From Planctomycetota bacterium (GTDB taxonomy: Bacteria; Planctomycetota; UBA1135; UBA2386), in the NCBI GenBank assembly GCA_016713175.1, contig JADJPQ010000007.1, forward strand, positions 310,001-374,000: a DNA stretch of 64,000 nucleotides. The letters are read 5' to 3'. Made by a program: the position numbers and the translations under genes. The notes beneath the pieces were generated by a model, which saw only the letters and a program-made list of their open reading frames with translations, searched no databases and was not told the origin of the DNA. Below are positions 1 through 9,789 of the stretch, piece after piece; the first letter of the stretch is position 1, and each line of letters opens with the position of its first letter.

Positions 1-1
1 C

Positions 2-853
2 CGGGCTCCAATGCATCACCTGCGCAACGTTCGCCGAACCGGTTTCGTCGCGCAATACACAGAGGGGGTTGGCATCGTGGATCTGTCGGAAGTGCCACCT
101 TCGCCGACGCCTACCTGGGCAAACATGCCCTTGCTTGCGCGTTTCGACACGGACGCGCGTTTCTGGGTCTATCCCCCGCCCGCCACGGCCAACAAGAGGC
201 CATACCTTGACCGGTTCCTCGGCACCTGGGATGTGGCCCCTCACTTGCCCTCAGGCTTGCTTCTGGTTTCCGCGGGGGAGAACGGTGGCCTAGCCCTTCA
301 AGTGACGCGCGGTCACCTCAATCGTTATTCGTCGCCGACTCTACTCGATTGGGGCAACATCGATCCGATTCCCATTGGCCCTGCCCTCACGTATCCGGAC
401 CTGGCTCTCCCTGACGGCCCCGCCAGGCTAGGCAAGCCGGTTCGATTGCGAGACGTCAACGTCAGTAAGTACCCTACTATCGACAGCGTGGGTCGGAGCC
501 TCGGTTACGCCTGGACATTCGCCATCTCGCCGACTCCACCCGCTCTGCCGTCTCCCGCAACGACCTCTTTCACTGGCACTACCCCCGGGGTTCCCGACTT
601 GCTCAACACAACAAGCCCGCTTCCTGCGACTGGAACATGGAACCTTGGGACGACCTACGTCCTACCATTTTCAGTCACTGAGCCGGATATCGCGTTCCCC
701 GCCAGCTACGTTGCCAGCATGGTCGCCGTGTACGGGTCGACTTTCCACGTGCAGATCGTAGTCGAGCAGTTTGTCGACAGCGGCGGTGGCGCCTGGACGC
801 CGACCGGTCGCTGGATGGCTTCGCGCGGTGCCTGGCTCGGAGTCATGCCATGA
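2..853 (+). CDS. Hypothetical protein, 5' end cut by the window edge
   Basis: The reading frame is open to the first base. The first ATG is at 11, but there is no signal peptide or ribosome site there, so the true start probably lies outside the window. The visible 280 residues are rich in Pro, Thr and aromatic residues and show no motif I can name. The stop overlaps the start of the next gene (ATGA at 850-853), so the two are translationally coupled. That neighbour is a secreted protein. Base composition is less GC-rich than in most of the window, and codon use is more relaxed. Function unknown. Confidence 0.6.
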   Translation, partial: RAPMHHLRNVRRTGFVAQYTEGVGIVDLSEVPPSPTPTWANMPLLARFDTDARFWVYPPPATANKRPYLDRFLGTWDVAPHLPSGLLLVSAGENGGLALQVTRGHLNRYSSPTLLDWGNIDPIPIGPALTYPDLALPDGPARLGKPVRLRDVNVSKYPTIDSVGRSLGYAWTFAISPTPPALPSPATTSFTGTTPGVPDLLNTTSPLPATGTWNLGTTYVLPFSVTEPDIAFPASYVASMVAVYGSTFHVQIVVEQFVDSGGGAWTPTGRWMASRGAWLGVMP

Positions 854-2124
854 AACTACTACTGCCGACTACCGTGTTGAGTTTGTTCCTTGGCGGGGCC
901 CGCGCTCAAGCGAGTTTTTTCGACGGTTGGGCCATCTCGGTCGACACACCGTTCAGTACGGTCGTCCTATCAGCGGACTTCGTCCACCAAACCTGGCTGC
1001 CTACGAGCGCTGGAAGTCTGTTGGCCGCCAGACGGGGGGTCTTGTTCTACGTGTCGCCGAGCGGAGTCATTGGGTCGCAAGCATTGACACCTACCGGAGC
1101 GTTTGGTCCCTCTACTCCGATCTGGCTGCCCTTCCCAATGACTCAGGCACAGCCGATGGCTGTTACTCGGGACACTGTGTGGCAAGACTGGGGCAATATC
1201 CGCGCCGTGCCAAACACCTGGTCGACTGGCCCAGCCGTGGAATACGCGGTGGTGCGTCCTCCGTACCTTGGTCGGTGGCCCGTCGAGACGGACGGCCGTT
1301 ATCTGCTAATGTCCACTTTTCGCCAGGACTTGACCACGGACATATCCGTGTGGGATACGGCCCGAAAACCACCGAGCGCTGCGGTCCTTGCGACGCTGCC
1401 CCCGAGTTTCGGCGCCCCCCTGGTTGCGAAGGGCCCAGCGTGTGGCTTCCTAGCGCTGGACGCCGTCGGGCGATGCCTCTGGTATGTGGACCGTTGGACG
1501 GGCGCTGCGAGTCTTGCCAGTCCGCCGGCGCCGTTCTCCCGTTACCCATGGACTTCGGAGTTCGACGAATGGTCCGGGACCTTTGTCTGTGTGGAACAGG
1601 AGACGGTTCCGCTCGCGTTTCGAGTCTGGTCCTACACGTTTTCCGAGGGCGTTTGGCGAGTGCGCTACCAACTGGGCAACGAGAGGCATCGCAGCCTGAC
1701 GACGCTGGCTCCCCAACCGTTCGAGCGGTTCGGTTACGGTTGCAACAATGCCCGTGGCGTCGAGCCACACATGGCTTGGGCCGGACTACCGTCCCAGGGC
1801 ACGACGTTTTCGCTCGAGACAAGACAGGCTGAACCCGGCGCGTTGGCGATGATCTGGCTCGGATTGAGCGACCAGACCTGGGGCATGCTGAGCCTGCCGT
1901 TCGATGCGGCGGCGCTTGGCGCGCCGGATTGCAAACTCTGGACCGCGGCGGATGTGCCGTATCCGGCTTGGACCGATGCCACCGGCAAGGCGCAGGTCTC
2001 GATTGTGGTGCCAGTCAACCCGGCTCTTACCGGCCTCGAAGTGTTTGCCCAGAGCGCCAGTTCTTCCGCCGTCAACGCGCTGGGTTTTGTCACCAGCGAC
2101 GCGCTGGTCTTTCTCCTCAGGTGA
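850..2124 (+). CDS. Secreted hypothetical protein with the shared two-Cys C-terminal domain
   Basis: The product is 424 residues. It starts with a signal peptide (MKLLLPTTVL..., likely cleaved after an Ala-Gln-Ala stretch near residue 20). The central part has Trp/Tyr-rich strands and no recognised domain. The last 130 residues form the C-terminal domain that recurs in this window: a first Cys in a GYGC motif, a second Cys in LGAPDC, then a VPVNPALTGLEVFAQ core and a final short hydrophobic strand. The start overlaps the preceding stop by 4 bp. Export to the periplasm or cell surface is inferred from the signal peptide; the function is unknown. Confidence 0.8.
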   Translation: MKLLLPTTVLSLFLGGARAQASFFDGWAISVDTPFSTVVLSADFVHQTWLPTSAGSLLAARRGVLFYVSPSGVIGSQALTPTGAFGPSTPIWLPFPMTQAQPMAVTRDTVWQDWGNIRAVPNTWSTGPAVEYAVVRPPYLGRWPVETDGRYLLMSTFRQDLTTDISVWDTARKPPSAAVLATLPPSFGAPLVAKGPACGFLALDAVGRCLWYVDRWTGAASLASPPAPFSRYPWTSEFDEWSGTFVCVEQETVPLAFRVWSYTFSEGVWRVRYQLGNERHRSLTTLAPQPFERFGYGCNNARGVEPHMAWAGLPSQGTTFSLETRQAEPGALAMIWLGLSDQTWGMLSLPFDAAALGAPDCKLWTAADVPYPAWTDATGKAQVSIVVPVNPALTGLEVFAQSASSSAVNALGFVTSDALVFLLR

Positions 2125-2309
2125 CCCTGCCAGACCCTGCTGCGATCCACCTCTTCGCCCCCGCGGCCGTGAATCCCCTGGTTCGCCGACGGATCGTGGA
2201 TCGCCGCCAGCAGATCAGCGGCAAGGCTGCGAAGATGCGCTGGCGGCGCGTGTGCGAACGGCTGCGGCAGCGGTGGGCAGCGGCCGGGTTGGGCGACACC
2301 GAAGAATGA
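2121..2309 (+). CDS. Possible small protein, 62 residues, coupled by GTGA
   Basis: A GTG start at 2121 overlaps the stop of the preceding gene in the GTGA arrangement used by many real gene pairs here. The predicted peptide is basic and Arg-rich (RRRIVDRR, MRWRRVCERLRQRW) and ends GLGDTEE. No family is recognised. It occupies most of the gap before the next secreted-protein gene. It could be a short real gene, the tail of a decayed one, or chance in GC-rich DNA. Confidence 0.3.
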   Translation: MTLPDPAAIHLFAPAAVNPLVRRRIVDRRQQISGKAAKMRWRRVCERLRQRWAAAGLGDTEE

Positions 2310-2425
2310 TCTCCGCGGCGCTGCCGAGGCCTGGCGCTCAGGCAGGGTTTGACGCCCGACCGGGAGACGGGGATCGTAGCGTGATGTCCGGCTTCCCAGG
2401 CCGAACTGACCACCTTGCTGCGAAC

Positions 2426-3562
2426 ATGCGAATGACCACCGCCGCCCGATCCCTCGCCTGCCTCCTCCTGCTGATTGGCGGCAACGCCGCAGCCATGGCG
2501 GCGTCGCAACCACCGTGCTTCGTGCGCAGTGCGCTGCGCATCTACGCCTATGCACCCTTCGCCGGTCCGGGCCAAGGCCAGGCCGACTTCGATTCGGGCG
2601 TCTCGGCGACCGGGCCGACGTTCGCACCGGGCACGCTGACCAACTATGGACCGAGCACCGTCAGCACGATCACCGCGTCGGCATTTGCCGACTACGGTTC
2701 GCTGCGGCTGGTCGGCGCCGGCAATGCGTTGGCCTCCGTCGGTGCCACGTTCCAACTGACGACGATGGCTGGCTTCCAGTTCGTCGATCGCGTGACGGTC
2801 ACTTCGGCGTCGCTGCCAATCGGGACTCCGGTGCAACTGCGCGGCGACTTGCAGTTGACCGGGTACGCCAACGTCGTCGGTGCGCGGCCCCTGCGCTCGT
2901 TCTTCGCCAGGCTCGAAACCAACCAGCATGGCACCGTCGTCGAGTTCAACAATGCCACGGGCAGCACCAGCAACGTCATCCAGACCACGGTGGGCGCGAC
3001 GCTGGTCGTCACCGGCAGATTGAACGCGCAGGTCGGCGACACCGCGGTAGCTGGCGGGAACGGCGCCACGGCCTCGCTCGACGTCGACCTGGCAGCCGAC
3101 ATGGAACTGGTCAGCCTGACGCCGGGGGCCTTGCTGCTGTTCTGCTCTGGCGCCAGCTACGACCATACGCTGGCGCAGTCGCGACCGGTCGGGGTGGGTT
3201 GCGGTACCGGGCCACCGCGGTTGACGAGTACCGCGCCGGTCCTCGGCGTCACGTGCACCTTCCACATGATGGGAGCGGCGCCTGGCCAGCCCGTCGCGTT
3301 CGGCCTGGCCGTTGGCGGCCCGACCTACGCGCCGATGGGCAGCTGTGCGCTGCTGCTCGAGCCGGACCCCCGGGTCCTGACGCTCGAGAGCCGGGGGTTC
3401 AGTGATGCCGCCGGTAATTGGACGATGGGATTCACGGTGCCAAACGCGGCTGGGCTCGTCGGTGTCGTCATGAGCTGCCAGAACCTCGTGCTCGTCGCCA
3501 ACGGGCCGTTCCTGGGCATCGGCGAACTGACCAACGCCGTTCGCTTGCGGCTGGGCTTCTGA
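2426..3562 (+). CDS. Secreted hypothetical protein with the shared C-terminal domain
   Basis: The 378-residue product starts at ATG 2426. The open frame extends much further upstream, but only this start gives a clean signal peptide (MRMTTAARSLACLLLLIGG, Ala-rich cleavage region). The middle is Ala/Thr/Val-rich and looks like beta structure. The C-terminal third matches the domain shared by the secreted proteins here: GCGTGPP with the first Cys, SCALLLEPD with the second Cys, a central DAAGNWTMGFTVPN turn and a final GELTNAVRLRLGF strand. It lies downstream of two other secreted-protein genes on the same strand. Function unknown. Confidence 0.75.
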   Translation: MRMTTAARSLACLLLLIGGNAAAMAASQPPCFVRSALRIYAYAPFAGPGQGQADFDSGVSATGPTFAPGTLTNYGPSTVSTITASAFADYGSLRLVGAGNALASVGATFQLTTMAGFQFVDRVTVTSASLPIGTPVQLRGDLQLTGYANVVGARPLRSFFARLETNQHGTVVEFNNATGSTSNVIQTTVGATLVVTGRLNAQVGDTAVAGGNGATASLDVDLAADMELVSLTPGALLLFCSGASYDHTLAQSRPVGVGCGTGPPRLTSTAPVLGVTCTFHMMGAAPGQPVAFGLAVGGPTYAPMGSCALLLEPDPRVLTLESRGFSDAAGNWTMGFTVPNAAGLVGVVMSCQNLVLVANGPFLGIGELTNAVRLRLGF

Positions 3563-3596
3563 AGCCCCAGGTCGGGGCCGCACGATGACGTTGGGC

Positions 3597-6500
3597 TCAA
3601 CGACCGCGCAGCACCTGTTCGCGGAGCTGCTGCAAACGCTGCTGGACGACCATAGGCAGGAACGCGGGCGCGGCGGCACCGGCAGCCAGGAGCCGCTGCT
3701 CGACGGCGTCGAGGTGGATGGCGGCGTCCAGCAAGCCGGCGGTCAGGCTGACGTGACCGAGCAGGCAGCGCGCAGTCGCGATCGCAAGGTGATCCGCAAG
3801 ACCACACGGCAGTTTCGTCAGCTGCGCCAACAACGCGTTCGCTTGTTCGACGTCGATTGCGCGGTCGGCTGGACCGGCGCTCATGGCTCGCAGAGCCCGG
3901 GCGCAAGCCGCCAGGCCGAGCAAGCGCCGGCTGTCGGGTTCGCGGCGCAGACCGAGAGCGGCGGTGTCGGCCGAGATGCCGGTGGCGAGGGCGGCAGTGT
4001 CGTCGGGTCGTTCGGCGTGCAGGGCGGTGAGCCATGCCAGTTCGCACAAGGACCGGGCCGCGACCGCATCCTCGGCGGCGAGACTCGAGTAGTCGCGCAG
4101 CCGGTCGGGCGTGGGCAGGGCCCCGGCGGTCGTCGGCATCGCCGACGCGGCGCGCGCAATGGCCAGCTGGGCAGCCAGGATGTGCGCATCGACTGCCGCC
4201 ATGGCCGTGCGCAGCAATTGTGCTGCGCCCTCAGGATCGCCGCTGCGCGCGCACGCTTCCGCGAACGCTGCCAGCAGCGCCGCCGGTGTCTCGTCACGAC
4301 CCGAACTACGTGCCGGCAGCAGCGCCAGTGCCTCCTGGAATGCATGCCTGGCGGCCACCGCATCGAAACTGGCCAGCGCGATGCGTCCGGCAACAGCCAG
4401 CGCGCGACTGCGCCAGGCCGACAGTTCGATCAGCGGGGTGCCCACGCCACCGGCACACGCGTACAGCACCTGTTCGTTCTGGGCCCGTGCCGCCGGCAGA
4501 TCGCCAGCCTCGAGCAGCAACTCGGCGAGCTCGAGCCGCGTCAGCAGGCGACGGCGGAAACAGCGCTCATCGCGGGGATCCAGCCGCGTCAGTTCGTCCA
4601 GGGTCGCCACCGCCGCTCGCAACCGTTCGGCGCCGGCCGCGCTGTCGCCACGGTGCCAGGCGGCGAGGCCGGCGATCGTGTCGATAGCGGCCTGCAGGTT
4701 GCGCACCCGCAGGCGCAACGCGTGGTCGGCAGGCAGCTCGAGCAGCAGTTCCTGGGCCGTGTTCGCCGCGGCGGCGGCGGCGGCCCAGGCCGCGCGTTGC
4801 TGGTGCATCGCTGCAGCCGCCGCATGCGCCCCGGCCTCTTCGATCGCGATCTCGGCGGGATCCGGAACGGCTCCGCGCAGGCGCGCGAACCGCTGCGTCG
4901 CGGCCGCGAACAGTTCGTCGGCGGTGCGATCGTCGGGGTTGGCCGCCACCAGCGCTTCGCCGCGGCGGACCTCGAGCGTGGCCCGCAGGATCTCGGTCGG
5001 CACCGCCGGCGGCAGATCGGTCAGTTCGCCGAACGCGCGGCTCCACAGTCCGAGCGCCAGGTTGCGTTCGCCGACGTCATCGTGCAGTTCGCCCTGGCGC
5101 AGCAGCGTCGCCGCGCGCAGCCGCGCTGTCGCCGGCTCAGCACGCGGGCCGGCGTCGCCACCGAGCAGGCGCCAGGCTTCGGCGTAGCAGGCGCGGGCGT
5201 CGTCCGGGCGTCCGACGTTGGGATGGCGGGGGTTGCCGAGTGCATCGCCGATCTGCAGTTGGGCATGCACCAGGTCGTCGCGCACGGTGCCAGCGGCGTC
5301 GGGCTCGGCGCGCAGCACAGCGAGGAACTCGGCGGCGGCCTCGGCGATGCGCCGATTGGCTTCGGTGGCACCCGGCAGATCGCGGACCTGGCCATGCAGG
5401 TCGAACAACAGGCTGCGGGCCAGCCGATGCAGATCGCGGGCGCGCTGCTGCGCCAGTTCGCGCAGATCGGTCTGTTGCTGGCGCTGGCTGTCGACCAGCC
5501 ACAGCGCACCGAGCAGACCCGCGAAGATGCAGGCCAGCACGGCAGTCGTCGTCGGATGGCGGCGGGCGAGGCGGCCCAGGCGGCGCAGCCGGCTCGGCGG
5601 TCTGGCCAGCGGTGGGTTGCCGGCGGCCACCCGTTCGAGATCCTCGGCAAACGCGGCGGCATCGCGGTAGCGATGCGCGGGGTTCTTGTCGAGCGCGACG
5701 TCGAGCACGCGTTGCAGGTCTCTGGGCGCGGCCGGCACCAGGCTGCGCAGCGGCGGCGGCGGACGATCGAGGATCGCTTGCAACACCGCGTGGTGGGTGG
5801 CGCCGGTGAACGGTTGCTGCAGCGTCAGCGCCTCGAACAGCACGATCGCGAGCGACCAAAGGTCGGTCTGTACGGTCGCGGGCCGCGGCGTCGGGCCGAG
5901 CAGTTCGGGGGCGAGGTAGGCGGGAGTGCCGAGCAGATCGCCGGTCAAGGTCATCGACGCGGCGTCCGGGGCGACGTCGCGGGCCAGACCGAAGTCGACG
6001 AGCACCGGTTCGCCGTGCGGGGTCACCAGCACGTTGCCGGGTTTGACGTCGCGGTGCAGCACGCCCTGGCGGTGGGCTTCGTGCAGCGCGCGGGCGGTGC
6101 GCGCGAGTGCGGCGGTGATCGCCAGCACCTGCTGTCGGGGCGTGCCGGTGTCGGCGCCGGGCCAGCTCAGCAGCGCGCGCCGCCCGGGTCGCGTCTCGGT
6201 CCTTGCCACCGCGATCCGTTCGGCCAGCGGTTGCCCGGGAACATGCCGCATCGCCAGCCAGCGCCGGCCGTGGTCTTCGCCAACGTCGTAGACCTGGCAG
6301 AGTCCCGGATGATCGAACCGCGCCGCCAGCCGCGCCTCGCGTTCGAAGCGTTCGGGCGAGATCGCGGCGCGCAGGTCATCCTGCAGGATCTTGACCGCGA
6401 CCTGACGGCCAAGCCGCGTGTCGCGCGCGAGCCAGACGGTGCCCTGGCCGCCGTGACCGATCTCGTTCAGCAGTTCGTACGGCCCGACCCGGCCGGTGGT

Positions 6501-6680
6501 GGTGCCTTCACCGGCAACTCGCTGCAACGCCAGGAACTCGGCGGCGATCTGCTCTTCGAGACCAGCGTAGCGCTGCAGGTAGTGGCGCAGCGGGTGGTGG
6601 TGGCCCTGGTCGCGGTCGAGCGTGAACTCGGTCAGGAACGCGAGCACCTGCTGGTCGTGCGTGGCGTTCTCGTCGGTCAT
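3597..6680 (-). CDS. Transmembrane Ser/Thr protein kinase with TPR-like C-terminal half
   Basis: A Hanks-type kinase of 1027 residues. The N-terminal 65 residues resemble the helical leader common to planctomycete kinases. The kinase domain spans about 68-350: Gly-loop GHGGQG near 75-80, VAVK lysine at 97, HRD at 209-211, DFG at 229-231 and APE at 257-259, so it should be active. One membrane segment follows at about 377-396. The remaining 600 residues are Ala/Arg/Leu-rich helical pairs, probably TPR-like, outside the membrane. The start is the ATG at 6680 (MTDENATHD); an open frame reaches further up but has no kinase-like leader. The long plus-strand ORF across it is its antisense shadow. 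Substrates are unknown. Confidence 0.9.
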   Translation of the reverse strand: MTDENATHDQQVLAFLTEFTLDRDQGHHHPLRHYLQRYAGLEEQIAAEFLALQRVAGEGTTTGRVGPYELLNEIGHGGQGTVWLARDTRLGRQVAVKILQDDLRAAISPERFEREARLAARFDHPGLCQVYDVGEDHGRRWLAMRHVPGQPLAERIAVARTETRPGRRALLSWPGADTGTPRQQVLAITAALARTARALHEAHRQGVLHRDVKPGNVLVTPHGEPVLVDFGLARDVAPDAASMTLTGDLLGTPAYLAPELLGPTPRPATVQTDLWSLAIVLFEALTLQQPFTGATHHAVLQAILDRPPPPLRSLVPAAPRDLQRVLDVALDKNPAHRYRDAAAFAEDLERVAAGNPPLARPPSRLRRLGRLARRHPTTTAVLACIFAGLLGALWLVDSQRQQQTDLRELAQQRARDLHRLARSLLFDLHGQVRDLPGATEANRRIAEAAAEFLAVLRAEPDAAGTVRDDLVHAQLQIGDALGNPRHPNVGRPDDARACYAEAWRLLGGDAGPRAEPATARLRAATLLRQGELHDDVGERNLALGLWSRAFGELTDLPPAVPTEILRATLEVRRGEALVAANPDDRTADELFAAATQRFARLRGAVPDPAEIAIEEAGAHAAAAAMHQQRAAWAAAAAAANTAQELLLELPADHALRLRVRNLQAAIDTIAGLAAWHRGDSAAGAERLRAAVATLDELTRLDPRDERCFRRRLLTRLELAELLLEAGDLPAARAQNEQVLYACAGGVGTPLIELSAWRSRALAVAGRIALASFDAVAARHAFQEALALLPARSSGRDETPAALLAAFAEACARSGDPEGAAQLLRTAMAAVDAHILAAQLAIARAASAMPTTAGALPTPDRLRDYSSLAAEDAVAARSLCELAWLTALHAERPDDTAALATGISADTAALGLRREPDSRRLLGLAACARALRAMSAGPADRAIDVEQANALLAQLTKLPCGLADHLAIATARCLLGHVSLTAGLLDAAIHLDAVEQRLLAAGAAAPAFLPMVVQQRLQQLREQVLRGR

Positions 6681-6784
6681 GCGTGCGGGGCAGCATAACG
6701 GCGCCGAGTGCGCGCGATCTGCGCCCGCTGAATCCGGATCGCCCGGGGTGCGGCGACGGGGCCGCGGGGCGGGATGCCCGCGGG

Positions 6785-8755
6785 TCAGTTGTTGCCCATG
6801 ATGCCGTGGATGCCGTTGCTGGCGGCGAGACCGAGCGGATTGACGCCCGTGGCCAGCGCGCCGCCCTGCACGAAGATGTTCAACCCCAGCCACACCGGGT
6901 TGGTGGAGAGGGGCAGGGTGAACGACGGATGGCCGATCGGCAGGAGCAGCAGGTGCGTCGCCAGCACATCCTGCAGCCGGACGCATTCCGGTGCACCAGC
7001 GAAACCGAGCGGCAGGTTCGGGTTGGTCAGGCCGAGTTGGATGAAGCCGAACAGCGAGTTCGCGGGCAGGCCGGTCAGGTCGAACGTCCAGTTCGTGCCC
7101 AAGAGCGGCCGGGTCAGCGCGTTCAGCACCGGACCGTGGCAGCCGCGCCCGACCACCGCGTTGGTCGCGGCATTCCGGCCAGGCCGATCGCTCAGCAGCA
7201 GCACCGAGAACATGCCGTCTTCGGGCGTGCCGTCGCTCAGGTGGGTTCTCACCAGGACATAGGTCCCGCCGGATCCGGGGCCTGAGACTGAAATCGCGGT
7301 GTGACGGGTTGTCGCCGTCACTTGCGATAGCGATTCCTGGTCCCAGACCATGTCGGGGAACACGGCTGCGTACAGACCCGTGCCTTGCCGGTCGATGCGC
7401 TCCGCGTTTGCCGGGCTGCCGGCGCCAGTGCTGTCGGCCCATAGTGGATCGGCTGAGTGGCTGGCGGACGCCTGGGTCGATCGCAGGTAGGCAGCCGACC
7501 CTTGATCGCCAGCCATCAACGCGGCGTCTTCATGGTAGCTCAACACGAACATCCCGTCCGCTGGTGCACCGAGGTCATCGATCATCCCCACCGAGATCAC
7601 CACCGAGTTGGCAGTGAACCCCCAGCCGACGACTCTGGGACGATGGAATCGGACGCCCCGGGGCGCGCGGCCGGAATAGGCTGATACTTGCACGTGCCCC
7701 CGTTCACCTGACGGGGAGCCGGTGAAGCCGGGGATCTCGACGCGGTACTGGCCAATGTTGTCCCGCGTGATCGTCGCGGGGCCACGGTTGCCGTTCCACA
7801 TGTTGGTGGACGCCTGGTATGTAGCCGCAGTGGGCTGGTCGGCAATCAGGTATGCCGCACGCACGTCGTTGGAAGTGTAACGGTGGTAGTAGACCGAGAA
7901 GGGTACCTGAGTGTTGTAGACCCCGTTGTCGTAGGTCTGGACCGATGCCGTCAGGTCGCCGAGGAGCGAGGTCTCCCAATAGCGAACCACGGCATGCGTA
8001 TTGTAGTTACTGGTCCCGACATGGACGACACCGGAGTCGCTGGCGAAAGGGAGACTGACCACGATCGTGCCCGCGGGGGTCACTGTCGACGTGATTGGTT
8101 GTCCGCTCGGTGTGTATTGGGATTCACGGGCCTGGTTGGCGAAGAAGCCCGGCCACAGGAGCCCCCAGCCAATCTCTGCCGGCGGCGACGAGACCTTGCG
8201 GGCGTAGCTGGCACCACTCAGGAAGATCTGGTAGCTGCCTGCAGCGGCGTTGGCCGCCCCATCCCACTGCGTGACCTCGAAGTTCCGTGCGGGGCCATCG
8301 GGTTGCCGTTCGGTGTTGAATGGCGTGTCCAGCCACAACTCACCGTTGGCGGAGTCGCGCGGATCGTTGTCCCACGCCGAGATCGCGATCAGGACCCAGT
8401 TGGGGCGAGTCAGGAACTGACCGGTCAGGGTCGACTGCACGGTGCCTGCGGAGTCGTCGTTGAATGCAATGCCGCGGCCACTGCGCTTGAACATCCAGAG
8501 CGTGGTGTCCCAACTGGCACCGCCCACCGTTGTGCAGCGGAAGGTGGTGAGATCGTCGACGTGGATCAGGTAGAAGTCGACATCGGTGTTGGCGGACAGG
8601 GTGCCGACGATGGTCTGCAGCGGACCGTCGCCTGTCGTGGTCTCGGCGAACAACGGCAGATCCCCGGCGTCGGTCTCGGTCCAGGTCTGGGCAGTCATGG
8701 CGGCGCCAACGGCCAGGAACGGCAGGGTGCGGAGCAAAAGGCTGAGTGGGTTCAT
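6785..8755 (-). CDS. Secreted protein with PPC-like domain and shared C-terminal domain
   Basis: The product is 656 residues. The start is the ATG at 8755, giving a signal peptide (MNPLSLLLRTLPFLAVGAAMTAQ); an upstream in-frame start would bury it. Residues about 45-140 resemble the bacterial pre-peptidase C-terminal (PPC) beta-sandwich: TDVDFYLIHVDD, a DTTLWMF strand and a FNDDSAG turn. The middle holds beta-strand repeats of unknown family. The last 120 residues form the shared domain, with GRGC and GAPEC cysteines and a final LGLAASNGIHGIMG. It sits upstream of the kinase at 3597-6680 on the same strand, with a gap of about 100 bp. Probably extracellular; function unknown. Confidence 0.8.
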   Translation of the reverse strand: MNPLSLLLRTLPFLAVGAAMTAQTWTETDAGDLPLFAETTTGDGPLQTIVGTLSANTDVDFYLIHVDDLTTFRCTTVGGASWDTTLWMFKRSGRGIAFNDDSAGTVQSTLTGQFLTRPNWVLIAISAWDNDPRDSANGELWLDTPFNTERQPDGPARNFEVTQWDGAANAAAGSYQIFLSGASYARKVSSPPAEIGWGLLWPGFFANQARESQYTPSGQPITSTVTPAGTIVVSLPFASDSGVVHVGTSNYNTHAVVRYWETSLLGDLTASVQTYDNGVYNTQVPFSVYYHRYTSNDVRAAYLIADQPTAATYQASTNMWNGNRGPATITRDNIGQYRVEIPGFTGSPSGERGHVQVSAYSGRAPRGVRFHRPRVVGWGFTANSVVISVGMIDDLGAPADGMFVLSYHEDAALMAGDQGSAAYLRSTQASASHSADPLWADSTGAGSPANAERIDRQGTGLYAAVFPDMVWDQESLSQVTATTRHTAISVSGPGSGGTYVLVRTHLSDGTPEDGMFSVLLLSDRPGRNAATNAVVGRGCHGPVLNALTRPLLGTNWTFDLTGLPANSLFGFIQLGLTNPNLPLGFAGAPECVRLQDVLATHLLLLPIGHPSFTLPLSTNPVWLGLNIFVQGGALATGVNPLGLAASNGIHGIMGNN

Positions 8756-9091
8756 GAGGGTTCGACGGGGCTCGATCGCTGCCGTCGCCCTGGCATGTGC
8801 CAGGGGGGGGCGCAGAAGCCGGGGATTTCTTGTTCCCGATCCCGAGCCCATCGATTCCCACCGGCCCGAGCGGTCATAACCAAAGCCGCCAAGGCGGGTT
8901 CCGTCTTGCAGCGGCAGCCGGACGCCGGTTCGGGTCGACGGGCCCCTGCGCTGCCGGAACCCGAGCTAGCGCTCCGTACGCAAGGATCGAATCCAGGTAG
9001 TTCTCCCGACCCGCCGCCCTCGGCCCGTCCCTCTGGCTCACCGCCGTTCAGCAGAGCGCACGCAGTGCATCTGCTAGCATTCGCGCGACCA
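8756..9091. other. Intergenic region between divergent genes
   Basis: This 336-bp gap separates the divergent secreted-protein gene (left) and ECF sigma gene (right). It must hold promoters for both. No convincing -35/-10 pair or inverted repeat was found by eye, and no small ORF in it looks coding. Confidence 0.5.
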
Positions 9092-9694
9092 ATGGCAGCT
9101 CAGTACAAGCAGGCGGCAACCGATTTGTTCGCCCGGGCTTGCGCGGGCGACAGCCTTGCCACCGCTGAGCTGACCCCCGTCCTCTACCGCGAGCTGCGTG
9201 GGCTGGCGCGGCGCCTGCTCAGCCGCGAGCGGCCAGGCCACACGTTGCAGCCGACCGCCTTGGTGCACGAGGCCTACTTGCGGCTGATCGACGAGAATCG
9301 GCTCGCCGATGGCCAGGACCAGCAGGCGCGGTTGCGCTTCCTGGGCATGGCCGCCAACGCCATGCGGCAGGTGCTGATCCAGCACGCCCGCCAGCGTTTG
9401 GCGGACAAGCGCGGTGGCCGTCGGCAGCGAGTCACGATGGAGGACGATGTGGCGATCGCGCTGCCGGTCGAGGACGAAACACTGCTCGATGTCGATGCGG
9501 CGCTGAGGGCCCTCGAATCGATCAACGCGCGGCTCGCGCGCACTGCCGAGTTGCGCCTGTTCGGCGGCCTGTCGGTGCGCGATCTCGCGCCGGTGCTCGA
9601 CGTTTCCTTGGCGACCGCCAAGGCCGACTGGGCGCTCGCCCGGGCGTGGTTGTCCAAGTTGCTGCTCGATCATGCCGGCGGCGCTGGCGCCTAG
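9092..9694 (+). CDS. ECF-type RNA polymerase sigma factor
   Basis: A 200-residue sigma-70 family protein of the short ECF type common beside Ser/Thr kinases in planctomycetes. Region 2 is at about 20-90: RELRGLARRLLSRE, LQPTALVHEAYLRL, and FLGMAANAMRQVLIQHAR followed by a basic stretch. Region 4 is at about 140-190, with LRLFGGLSVRDLAPVLDVS and TAKADWALARAWL as helix-turn-helix. The start is the ATG at 9092 (MAAQYKQAATDLF); the open frame upstream is non-coding. It converges on the WD40 kinase at 9790-12969. The pairing suggests, but does not prove, that the kinase controls this sigma factor. Confidence 0.9.
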   Translation: MAAQYKQAATDLFARACAGDSLATAELTPVLYRELRGLARRLLSRERPGHTLQPTALVHEAYLRLIDENRLADGQDQQARLRFLGMAANAMRQVLIQHARQRLADKRGGRRQRVTMEDDVAIALPVEDETLLDVDAALRALESINARLARTAELRLFGGLSVRDLAPVLDVSLATAKADWALARAWLSKLLLDHAGGAGA

Positions 9695-9747
9695 CCCAAT
9701 CCGGGTTGGACTGCGATCACTTCGCCTGAGAGCAAGCGCGCGGGACG

Positions 9748-9778
9748 GATGCGTCACCCTTCGGCGGGACGCGGCATC
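9748..9778. terminator. Possible hairpin between convergent genes
   Basis: In the 95-bp gap between the convergent sigma-factor and kinase genes, GATGCGTC (9748-9755) can pair with a bulged GACGC...ATC arm ending near 9778. There is no T-run. A weak candidate for a shared terminator. Confidence 0.3.
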
Positions 9779-9789
9779 GCGCCGTGTGT

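Noticed and set aside
3585..6698. A 1037-codon plus-strand ORF opposite the kinase gene
   Set aside because: It is the antisense shadow of the minus-strand kinase, rich in Arg/Gln/Gly with no domain; long shadows are expected at this GC content.
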